Of a stretch of 64,000 nt of DNA, positions 14,271-25,373 are shown one piece after another. The DNA is taken from the NCBI RefSeq assembly GCF_018139145.2, contig NC_059482.1, positions 7,617,294 through 7,681,293 of the forward strand. The letters run 5' to 3'. The number at the start of each line of letters is the position of its first letter. The first letter of the stretch is position 1. Source of the stretch: Gymnogyps californianus (taxonomy: Eukaryota; Chordata; Aves; Accipitriformes; Cathartidae). Under the pieces are notes generated by a model that searched no databases, was not told where the DNA came from, and saw only the letters and a program-made list of their open reading frames with translations. A program made the translations under genes and the position numbers.

Positions 14271-17200
14271 GATGAGGCACCACAAAGAGTCACTCTAGAA
14301 AGGGATTCCCAGCTCTGTGGACCAAGGGACTTTGGCTGTTAACTCTGCCTTCAGTGTTTTTCAGAAAGAGAGGCTACAAACCAAATAAGTAATAACTTAT
14401 CCACCCTTAAAGCAGAAAAAGCTGACAAAGAATAAATAACTGAATAGTAAAAGCTCCAGGGTTACAATCCTGAGAGATGTACTGTTTGAACTACACTCAG
14501 TTTTCTGGGAGCTGAAAGATTAAGAGAATATGATAAAACTGTTGGGTTTTAGTATGTTTATAGTTCTTTCATATGTAAAAGAACCAGCTCAATGCCTCAG
14601 GCAAATTCCAACTGGTATTTTGCACAACGCCTCCAGAAAATACGTTTCATTGCATAGGCTTGCTGGTACAATCTGTCCTTGAGAAGTCATTTTTGAGGCA
14701 TATGAGTGAATGCTGCAGTTCAAATACTATATTCTAGTTGCAGTAATACCAGCCTGTATGAGATAGATGGGAGTAACACACAGATCTGGTATTTGTTCTG
14801 GGAACTTGCTGTGAAAGGCGATGGTGCCACCGGCCAAAACAGGAACTCCAGACCAAGATCATTTTGCAGACTGCAAAATCAAAATCTTGAATCTAAATCC
14901 AAATGTAAGATTCCTTTTTCACTTATCACTTGGTTGCACTACATCACTTGTTGCTTACACAACATGTTACTACTCTTCATATACAACAGTAAAAATGAGA
15001 TTGAGAATAAGATCTTCTGCTGGTGACCTGTATTTCACTGAGGGTCTGAGTCAAGAACCTGCATCCAAATGCCTGAAATAAACCAAAAACCTAGACATGG
15101 CTTTTGTCTTTAAATTAGAGTTGTTCAGAAGACAAACATAACCGAAGTGGGGTGGGTTTCTTTTGAAGTTTGCTTCTTTGTCAGGCTTTTAGTTACTCTA
15201 AACCAATTATGACAGTTCTGACTGACGATGGTGAAGTTGATGTCTAGATTTACATGCTGCACATTAACTCAGCCGGTCCATATCAGGGTACAATATTAAT
15301 TGAAGCAGAACTGCATGAAGGAAATCTGCTCTGCACGTTTAGCATTTACTTGTGGCAAATGTTCTCAACATCCTATTTTTATCATGTGGCAAGTGAACAG
15401 GGAACAACTCAGAAAGCACTAGAGCTGTGACAAGAATGGCATTTTCATTTTTCTAAAGAATCTGTAATTTCAGAACTGGTTTCATGCCCATCAGGAAGCA
15501 AATCCTATCACTTCAAAATTCTCCATGAAAGAAGATTCCAACCGTAACAAACCAAAATACTGTCTCAGGCCAGCTACTGACAGATTTTACTTCGACAAAA
15601 ATCAAAATGCTTCATTTGGTTGCAACTGCACTTTAGTGTAGAATACAGAATAGAAAGACTTTTGAAACGAAAACCTCATTTGAAAGGGAAAATAAAAATA
15701 TTTTGTTAGAAAATATAAAAGCTGGGCAAGTCAAGAACTGCTTCACCAGCACATGACTCTATTGTTCCCAAAATAAAAATTCAACAAAATTAACAATCTT
15801 TCAAAGCATTTAGGTATGATAAAAATGTACTTCCCACTAAAATTTTAAAAATATTTTCAATAAACACTTAAAAAATACCTCAGGGGAGATCTTCTGATCA
15901 ATCAGTTCCTGACACACCACCTCTTAGAAATCAGAGACAAAAGTCCCTTTTAGACATAGCTTGCAGCTGAGAGTACTGTACTGCCACAGTCGGTTGCATC
16001 CTAAATGCCTTCCAACATAACCATGGATCAGATTACGAGAGACAGGACAGATGATTAGAGCCAGCCTTGACGAAAGCTAACAGATTCAGAAGTCTTCCAA
16101 CCACTTCCCGCTGTTAAGGTTTACTCCTGCTGACGCCTCCCATCTCTCTGCAGAATAGCGCATTTCCCTGCTCAGGAATGCATTCAAAGGAACAATCCCA
16201 TTACCACCTTCTTCTGTGTGGTACTGCGAAAAGTTTCCTTTCACCTAACTTTATTTGGCCTATCAGGAATAAAAGACGCCTGAAGTCTCTCGAGTAACAT
16301 CCTGACATGAATATTCTTAGGAAAATTAGTGATTTTGTTATTATACGTGTAATTACCTGAGTTCAGCTACTGCTTGAGTAATTACTTGAGTACAGTATTA
16401 CTTGTTCTTCAAACTGTTGCACCGTAACACAAAAATAGGCTAGCAGCCTTTTATTTTGTCCTTCTGTCCCTTGAAATACGATCCCTTTGTTCTTAATGCA
16501 AGAAAACATATTTGAAAAGCAATATACTACCATTTAGCAGGTCAGATTTTAATATAGTCTCCAATGTAAATTGGGAAATGCTCCAATGAGCTCCATGAGT
16601 TTACACAAGTAATCTGCTCCTACCTTTGCATTCCTAATTAGTGCACAGGACCAAAATGTTGAGACTCTTAAAAGTTAATAACAGTCATTTATTTGTACAA
16701 GGATATGGTACTACTACATCCATATTTCACAGACTTCTGCAAGCAGATTTAACTCAAGGAAGGTATTACAGGCAATGAAAGTATACTCCTACACAGAAAA
16801 AAATGGTTGAATTTTGCAGACATTTCTAAAGTGTACGCTCAAGGAACATAGCAAAAAAAAGGGTATTCATCAAGCTACTTATTATTCTTTACGTTTAACA
16901 GCCACACTGGAACTGTTTTTGTCTTATTTTAAGAAGTAATTTCTCATTGACCTTAGATTTGTGAAAATTAGGTAGAATTAGGTATAGTATGTCAAACAGG
17001 AACACCTGTTTAGTAACATAAACATATTTAAATATCAACCTTTCCCTCTGATTGGTTTTTGTAGAAGCAACTACTGATTAGAAACAGAAATTGCAAAGCA
17101 TGACCTTCCATGACAGGAGCTAACATATAGTGCCATTAAATTCTGTTATTGAATCATCTCATTAAGTAAAAAGGGCAGTTTTCAAAAACTAATTTTTTTT

Positions 17201-18346
17201 TATTTTTGCAAATCAACATGACTTGCACTGTTGTAAAGAAACCTTGAAAGCAAAATTTCTGGTCTTTATCCATGCTTGCACAAAGCACTATAGTCAACAC
17301 ATATATTACGAATAGAAATAACACACACCAAAGGCATCTGTCATAAAAATCTTTTTTCTTTTAGAGATGTTTTGAATAAGCAGTGGGTTTTTTGTGCCAC
17401 AGCTTTCTCCACTGAGTTGGAAAAGATACTGTTGAGAATATAGGTAAGATTGTTAATCTAAATAGCATCTGATAAAAGAAAGTCTATTTTTTTTGTTGAA
17501 CATTTATTACAGCAAACATATGCACCAGTATCACAACTGTTCAAATCCTTAGATTTTCTAATAAATTCTTTGTTGGTGTTAAAGTTCAAACTTGGAGCAA
17601 GTGCAGATGCAAAGAAATTATATATTTTGGGATTTTTTTTAAACCATAATCTTGTCACAACAGATTACCAAATTATCAAAGCAATAAAAGAATGAACTGT
17701 GGTTTAAACTTTTATGAAAAAGCAGTTATATTGTAGGATCAGACTTTTTAATAGACTGCAGGCATTAAACAGGCCTTGTATTAGGCTTTGAAATTAATGG
17801 GTCACTGTATAACATTCCAGTCTTCATAGATTGATAAGATTAATGCTTGCTTATATAGCAAATTCAATGGCTCATTTAATTTCATATGAATGTTTAAAGT
17901 TAAATTGCTTTTGGATTAAGTCTAAACTCATTATTCATTTTAATGTCTGAAAGAACTTTCATTTTTCTTTCATTTTATTTAATCAAGTGCATCATCATTA
18001 AGTAAAGGCTATGAACTTAGATAGCTGAGAAATAAGGAAGTTTATTAATTCAGTTTTAAAAAGATCTATTTGTTAAACTTTAATTCAATGATCATTTTAG
18101 GTTCAATAAGAAGTTAGGAAAAATAGTGACTGCAACTTACTCAGTTTTCCTGTAATAACAGAGGGAGAGGGTGCTTTGGGGCAATATGTTTGCAGCATAT
18201 TAATCCCTCTGAGAATTTGGAAGGTAAATTTTGTTGTTAAATACACTCTTGTATTCACATCTCTTGCATTTTGAAAGACTGATCCTCCTTCATCGTAACT
18301 CAGCAAGACTTTTGCTAACACTTGGCTCACAATGCATATAAATTAA
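14271..18346. other. Unassigned DNA, possible conserved non-coding tract
   Basis: No recognisable gene. Readings of 86-106 codons at 14706-15081 overlap in two frames and look like chance. At 16138-16159 there is a good-looking splice acceptor (pyrimidines then CTGCAG), and AATAAA follows at about 16268; this might be a non-coding terminal exon but is unsupported otherwise. From about 17640 to 18110 the sequence is dense in TAAT/ATTA cores, a texture seen in homeobox-bound conserved non-coding elements; that is only an impression. Confidence 0.35.
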
Positions 18347-18385
18347 TTGATTTCAGTGAATATACATCAGTTTACATCAGGTAAG
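18347..18385. repeat. Fragment of ancient amniote palindromic repeat
   Basis: The string contains 'ttgatttcagtgaa', 'acatcagtttacatcagg', matching half of the old palindromic repeat described at 8108. Short and diverged. Confidence 0.3.
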
Positions 18386-19012
18386 ACTCTGACTCTGCAT
18401 TGCCCACTGATGTACTGGAGTACACTGGGCTTATAAAGGATTTTTCCTTAATACTGTATTAAACTTCAGAAATCTGAGTGCCAAGCAAAAACTATAGTAC
18501 ACTTTCAAATGGAAGAAGACGCGTTAACTTACTTATCAACAGAAGCCATACATCAGTTTCTGCTGTCATTCCATGCAGAGTGCACTCTATTACCATACGC
18601 ATTTACTTTCATCACAGAATTAGACACTATGCACTAATTACAAGTTCCAGAATAAATATCTCTTTAAAAACACTCACACATCCTCTTATTATGTAAACCT
18701 TAATGCATTTGATGAGGAGCATGGCTGAGGGACCACAAAATCCCTCTCTGGGATTTACCTGGGTCTATCAGAGTTTAAGAGTGTTAGCTAATGAATTATT
18801 CAAAACGAATTAATAGCTTGGGAGAGTCCTTCACCTGTCTGACACAACTTCATTTTCCTTAAATAAGGTTTCTCAGCAGAGTCAGACACTGGCAAACAAC
18901 TTTGTTTTCCCTTTTTAGTGTGAGTGCGACGATTTGCACTACAGACAATGAAAAATATATTTCCTTGCATAATAATAGTAATTTCACCTAGCTGCAATGT
19001 AATTTAAAGATG
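18386..19012. other. Unassigned DNA, no gene seen
   Basis: Plus and minus ORFs of 65-72 codons lie here without any recognisable domain. Confidence 0.4.
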
Positions 19013-19075
19013 GACCTCAGAATGCTTTGCAGTGGAGGCGCAATTACCACCATTACAGATGATAACCTGACCATG
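19013..19075 (+). repeat. MIR-like or related old SINE/LINE fragment
   Basis: The order 'cctcagaatgctttgcag', 'ggaggcgcaattacc', 'accattacagatgataa' follows the well-known ancient amniote repeat text in which 'aatgctttacaaaggagg' is followed by 'attatccccattttacagatgagg'. Such copies predate birds. Short and diverged; the exact family (MIR or an L3/CR1-related tail) is not resolved. Confidence 0.45.
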
Positions 19076-22000
19076 TCCAAAACCCAGGACAAAAACAAAG
19101 CCCAGGACAAAACATAGGCTGCTGTCCAACTGAGTGCTGTGTTCTTTAGGTAACATTGGTCATTTTCTCAGAAAGGAAGCACAGCTTTCCATAAAGATAT
19201 AACATTTTAAGTTACTTTTTCTTGTTCATTGTATATAAAAAGCATTTTTTAATGAGAAGACATATTATACTTGTATCATATTTGTCAGTTCTTTTCCCTG
19301 AATAATGTCTTATTCAGGAGCTGAAGGACAATTTGCCTGTCATAGTACTGCTGTCTTTTATTTATTTATGGATTTATTTAATTAACAAAAGGAACCTACT
19401 TTTCTTTGTAATTGACTTTGCATGGCGTGTCTAATGCCAGTATCTCATAGTTTGTAAATGGTATGAATCTGTGTGCAAAGACACACACACACCTACGAAG
19501 AATTGTAGCATCATGTCTATTTTGTGATTTACTGTAAATTGTTTAGCATTTCTAAATAAAAACACTTCATTATAATGCTTTTTACAATGTTTGAATTAGT
19601 GTTAATCATGCAGTAACAGAATAAATTCAAATCAGGTCTATGTCCTCTTGCTGGATGTTCCTTTATATAAGAAAGCAGAAAACAATTCCCAGAGCTTCTA
19701 GTAACCTGTCACTAAAACCGGACATTTCAAACTAGATAATGACTTTGACTCCATGCTGAGTCAGGGACAAATAAAATTAAGATTCCTCCCCCTTCACCTC
19801 AAATGTCAACCATGTGAAACATAGGTATGCAAGATCAGTGAGTTTTATAGTGTGATACTCCTCCTGCATACCCTGAGAAGCCATAGGAGTTATTGCTGTG
19901 CTTTCTCTTCCATCTTACATGATGGGCAGGCAAACTGACCTGCCATCAGTATAGTGTAATTTGTTGCTGCCTTTGGTTTACAGCAAATTACTACTGCCCT
20001 GAAGCAAAGGAGAAGCAAGGAGGGAATATGTCTCTGAGGCACATTTCCTTTGAGGCTATTCCAGGGGGGACAGCAGCTTATGCACTATCTTTTTTTGATC
20101 AACAGCTATCTTTGAAAATAAATCTGCTCAAGAGTCCCAGGAGGTTTGATACAGCCCCTCAATCACTCACAACTCTGGGGGATCCTGCTGCAGCACATCC
20201 AATCCTCTCACTCCCCTTTCTCCTCCAGGGAAAACCAGCCACAGCTGGTGTTAAAGCAGACAATAAGATGGGAAAAGAATATGGACTATGGGCTAGAAGT
20301 AACAATAATGAAAATAGTAATGTAACATGGCATCAGCAGTGACATGGAGGCTGAAAGAGCAGCAATGTTGTAGAGATCAAAGCAGTGGGGAACTGTTCTT
20401 TGTACTATTAATATCTCCCATATTTTCAAAGTGGAGAAGAAATGTAAAAGCAAACTGTATACTGTTTTCCCTCAGGCCACCACCATTAGAGGCATTTGAT
20501 AAGCCTTGCAAACTCCTACAGAAGGACAGCAGACCACTGGAGTATAGAATATAACATGTACTATCTAAAAAGCTAACATGACAGATACAAGGCAAGGCAA
20601 GTATTCAATTTGGGCTATCACGAAAAGAAAGAAAAACAAGAAAAGAATCTTTTGTGACAGGTCACCAAGGAAATGGCTCTGCTCTATCTGGAAGCGTAGC
20701 CCGGAGCCAAGAGAGTGTCTGTGTTGTGTGCCTGTATGGAGGTATGTGAGACGGTCCTTATCAGGAGCAGTCTTGGGAAACAGAGATGTTCCCAAGATTT
20801 TTGTCATGTTGTTACTTTCTTTCCTCCTTATTCTTGATGAATAACTCTGAAGGTATTTGTCTTTTATTTCTAGCCAGACCAAAAAGAAACTGCATCATTC
20901 CTCCTACTTTACTGCTCTCCACTGTTAGATCAGAGACTCTGAAGGGCAACATGAGGTATGTACACAAGACCAAGCTTGCCTATTCCCTGCTTGCAATTAA
21001 GCCAATAGCATGTTTACTCTTGTAGGGTTGGACTGTAGATCTTGCTAACCCATGCAGAAAAGAGAGTTTTCTTGCCTGTATAGGGAATCAACCGAATTTT
21101 TAAAAAGTAAGTAATTTGCAAAAATTGATTTAAGAGGGAACATGGATGTCTAGAAATGGTATAGGGGAAAGAATCAGGTCACTTGGTTTGTTTTATTCAT
21201 ACAGTCTTTACTTCCATTACTGTCTTTCCATACTTTCTGTATTTCCCTCTCTGTCTCATCTAGCTACACTGCAAGCTCTTTGGAGCTGGAACTGTCTCTT
21301 CCATAACTCAGCAGGGGCTCTAGCAGAAGAGGGGTTTGATCTTGGTTGTATCCATGGGTAACATCATAGCACAAATAATAATTTTAGAAGCAGGATTACT
21401 GAGTAAAACATTTGCCAAAGAAGACAGTGGATATTGTAACAGCAATGCACTGCCTGCTTGACAGAGATTGAATAGAAATGTATCCTTAGATTATAAGCAA
21501 ATGAATTGGTTTAATATATTTCCAACAAAATAATCTTCTGTTGGAAAGTATCAGTGAAACGGAGCTTTTTGCTTTTTCTTTGCTTTTTTTATTTTTATTT
21601 CTTATTAAAATTTCTTATTAAACATTGCTCATTAAAATTTCTTATAAAAAACTTCAACTGGTTTATCAAAATTGAATATTTATTTTGATATTAAAGTTTA
21701 ATTTAAAATATTCTGTATTTTTATTCACATTATTTCATGATCTGTCAGTAGTAGAAAATGTAACACTATATCCTACATAAGGATATCGAAAACAGCTCCA
21801 TCTGTATTATACTGATAAAGAAATCAGCAAAGTCTCTGATGATGCTTTTGTTCTTAGCAAATTCTCCCATACACTGCCATTTCTTTAACCAGACTATGAC
21901 ATCAAAATAATAAAAAATAAACAGACAATTTTAAACCTAAACTTTTGAGTTTGAAATGCACATTATTTTTTGAAGCTGCTATTTAGAGTTTTCCTTTTGT

Positions 22001-22580
22001 AGGAAAGTTATTTGTTCCATTTCTGAACAAAATTGAACTTCAAGATGTCCACATTTCCCAAATAGAAATTCTATATTCTGTTCAGCTCTGTTTAAAAATT
22101 CAGCATGTTATGCAGTGCCCTCATTGCTCAGAATAGTGCTACTTAGAATTGTGCTATTTGTGGAATATTTGACAATTATTAACAAAATATCATTTCAGCC
22201 TAGCTTATAACTTCAGTTCAAATTCTACTTGATAGTGTTTATGTGCTAGCTGAAGTGTTTTTCATGTGTTACAATGACATCTTCAGATGTCTTGCACTAT
22301 CTTACAGTTTTCAAATGAGGCAGCTCAAACGGGACTCTTTTTAGTGGCAATTTCATGAAAATCATCTAAAGAAAAAGGTTATTTAGAAGTAAATGGAAGG
22401 GAGGAGAGCAAGAAAAGTAAATGAGGCAATACATTTCCAGCTAGGTTAAATGTCAGATTAGAATTCAAAGAAGCAATAATGGTAGGCAACTGTTGTCAGA
22501 TTCAAATGACTGAGAAATGATGGGTCTGACTCTATAGATGCTATAGAAGCTGCCATATTTGGTCATTTCAAAAGCTGAAT
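19076..22580. other. Unassigned AT-rich DNA, no gene seen
   Basis: No supported gene. ORFs at 20028-20342 (104 codons) and 20565-20882 (minus, 105 codons) have no recognisable domain. Around 21590-21660 the motif TTCTTATTAAAA is repeated two to three times in a low-complexity AT tract. Confidence 0.4.
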
Positions 22581-22671
22581 GGGGCAGATTCTCAGTGGAT
22601 GTAAAACTTTAAAAGCCCTACAAGATGTCAAATGGAAGCTGACAATTTATACTACATGAAGACCTGACTCA
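22581..22671. repeat. Worn ancient amniote palindromic repeat
   Basis: It opens with 'gggcagattctcagtggatgt' minus its arm and passes 'gtcaaatggaagctgac' to 'tacatgaagacctgactc'. In good copies of the family this reads 'cagattctcagctggtgtaa', 'gaagtcaatggagc', and the inverted end 'gatctgg'. The order and spacing agree; many positions have changed. Confidence 0.45.
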
Positions 22672-22690
22672 TGTCATATTACTTATATTA

Positions 22691-22765
22691 TCTGATATAT
22701 ATATTATATATGCAATATGTAACATATATATACAAACATATCTAATATGTTGTATTACTTATATG
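22691..22765. repeat. AT-rich low-complexity tract
   Basis: A stretch of alternating TA and ATAT blocks around 'gatatatatattatatatgc' and 'aacatatatatac'. Imperfect, likely simple-repeat decay; no regulatory meaning is claimed. Confidence 0.7.
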
Positions 22766-25128
22766 ACCTTCCATTAGTGTTAAAAGATGGTCCTATCCTT
22801 ACACTACCAAAAAACCTTGTATTATTTTTTTCAACTAAGTGGTATAGCTTTGAAATACCCCTGTGCAAATAAAATCCAAACTGTACATTTGTCTCAAACT
22901 ATGCATGTATCTGTGCTTGTCTTAAGCATGCAAAGAGACGCACCTTGCTGTACAAAACACTTGTTCTAGCTATTAAATGTTCTCTACTTGTTTTTTTCTT
23001 TTGGCAGGCAGAGAGATTCTAGTATTGCAGGATCATCCCCCGAGTAGTGGCACGTAAAAACATCATATAACAAATTGCCAGATTGGTGGTGGAACGGCAC
23101 AGACTTCACGTTTGCCTTCCTCCCTGTAGTGCTTTGACTTTTAGGAACAAATATGCACATTTCCCTGTTGGTCTCTAGCAAAATACACGAAGAGTATTTT
23201 TTTTCTTTACCTTCCCCACTCCTTTGTGAATTACAGAGTAGTAAGCACATTTTTAAATACAGCTTTGCAGACAGTGAGATACAGCTCCACTCTGTGCAAG
23301 ACAAATCGAAGCTCATTTATGAAAGTACATCTAAAAATGCCAAGGGAGTAGACTTATCAAAGAGATGACATCAAGTTGTCACTCATTCTTCGTACATGCA
23401 CCTGTGATTGAGAAAAGTGTTTTCTTTAATATAACTTGATATTTGAAGAGAACATGACAAAATGAAGTCCCATCCCTTCATCATTTACATTATGCCTTAG
23501 GGGTACAAAGTTGATCTAAGACATTTTGATTTATGCCTATTAGTGAAGCTGTACCCACAGATGATCAAAAGGCTCATTCTGATTCCTATAAAATAGTCAA
23601 TATCACAGTGAGGGAAACCTATTAGGTATAATTAAATTACAGCCATAAATGACATAAACCTGAGATATTTTATGATAAATATCATTTGATATATCAGCCT
23701 TTTTAAAGAGTTCATCCCATGCACCCTCCTTCTAAAGACAGGTCCTAAACTACAGGGTATGAAAAATGATGAACATAAAAAAAAGAAGCTACCCTGCTTA
23801 CAGACTTACAGCTAACCTATCAACCTCTTGTGCCTTCCCATTTGACATTGTACAAGCTATATCATGAAAGGACAAGCATAATGAAAGTACCTTGATCTTT
23901 ATTTCAATCATATGTATCCTTTGCAAATCAAGATGTAATAGAGATGTGCAGAAAGGGAAAACAGAGTGATACGCTGCCACTGGAATCTAGGAGAGCTCAA
24001 TGTACAATTTACAAAAGTCAGTGGGCTTTTGTATGCAAGCAAAAAGCTTTGGATGGGACTGAAGCAAGAAAAGAAAGACAGCATGTTGCAAGAAATTTAT
24101 TTCTTATATTTGACGTGCAGAAGACGTGCAGCAGAACGTACATCTAACCATACGCAAAGAATTCAGTGGCAAACATTAAGGGTCAAGAGTCAGAAGTATG
24201 CCCAAATGTGCACATTAGCCAGGAACAGTGCAAAACCAGTTAAAATATCCTGAGTGTGTCTGTTTGAAATTACTAGGTTACCTTTACAATTGTAATAAAA
24301 GGTAAATGGGCTGCAGATATTCTAAGCAAAAAAAGATGGGATTAACATATTGTTTCAATTTGCTTCAGGAGCAAAGTTGTGGAAATTATTTCCACATGGA
24401 GAAAATCCTAGTTAACTAGTGACATGAGGGCAGGGAGCAAACATGAGAACCGCAATTATGTCTGACCTATGCCCAGTCTAGTCTGTTGTACTCTCTGGAC
24501 GATGCAAGCACCACATCCTTGGGCTAGGTGTAAGAAGCCTCCAGAAAAATAAAAACCTAAAATTGTGCTAAATCCTATTACTCAAGGAGTTCATGCTACC
24601 CTCACACTTGGTAGGTAGTTCACTGTAAATACACATAAAACTATTGTATAATCCTTCCTCCTTAGGACCTTTCCACTTCTCAAAGCCTATGAAAAGCTTA
24701 TTGAAGGACAGGCTGTAGTGCACTGAGCCAGCTGCCTGTCATGCTGGTAAGTATCGTTTCCAATACCATTTTCTTCCAGCAGTCAGTACTCTTCTGTTAG
24801 CTCTCATTTCATTCTTTAGTCTGCAACTTTCCTGGGCATAAAATCATCTTTTTGTTCTTGCATGAGTAGAAGAGAAGTGATGGAAAGCAATTGCGCACAT
24901 GACCTCTTAAGGGATGCCCACGCATAGTAACTAGACTTGCCAGATTAGTGACAAAAGTATACCTAAGTGAAGGGGGGAAAAAGTAGAAGTCATACACAGG
25001 TATGGAGTGTGAAAAAGTGACCCGAGAGAGGAAGTGCATAGCCAGCTTGGAGTGTCTTGGTAAAAAAGAATAGTTTGCAATGTTGCCAGGCATTTAGTAA
25101 CCACTTGAAACAAGGTACTCCACTCAGG
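22766..25128. other. Unassigned DNA, no gene seen
   Basis: No recognisable gene. A minus-strand 110-codon reading (22984-23316) overlaps a plus-strand 71-codon reading; neither resembles a known protein. At 24112-24133 the nonamer GACGTGCAG is present twice in near tandem. Confidence 0.4.
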
Positions 25129-25245
25129 TCCCGATTCAGCAAGGGATTTTGGTGAACATCTAATTGTAATTGTTTTGACTTCAGTGAAAATGCTCATCTG
25201 TTCAACATTAGACATCTGCTTAATTTCCTGAATGGATTGAGCCCT
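25129..25245. repeat. Ancient palindromic MITE-like repeat
   Basis: This copy starts 'tcccgattcagcaaggga' and ends 'cctgaatggattgagccc', which are imperfect inverted arms, with 'gttttgacttcagtgaaaat' in the middle. It matches a widespread reptile and bird repeat whose good copies read GATTCAGCAAAG, CATTGACTTCAATGGG and the inverted CTTTGCTGAATC. The inverted-arm, small, non-coding structure suggests a MITE-like DNA element; the superfamily is not established here. Confidence 0.55.
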
Positions 25246-25280
25246 ACAGAGCTAAACATACAGGCATGACAAATGCTAGT

Positions 25281-25373
25281 TCAGGTGGGGGATTATGCCA
25301 TTTTGAGACAGATGTTCATAAGCCACTGAATACATCGAAGTCAATGGCACTAAAAGAGGGTCGAATTTGGCCC
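25281..25373. repeat. Second ancient palindromic repeat fragment
   Basis: Next to the previous copy, 'atcgaagtcaatggcactaa' and 'gggtcgaatttggccct' match the core and outer end of the same class of repeat. The near-adjacent position may reflect nested or tandem insertion. Confidence 0.45.

Noticed and set aside
20028..20882. Cluster of overlapping ORFs of 72-105 codons on both strands
   Set aside because: The frames conflict, none has a recognisable domain and no splice pattern ties them together.
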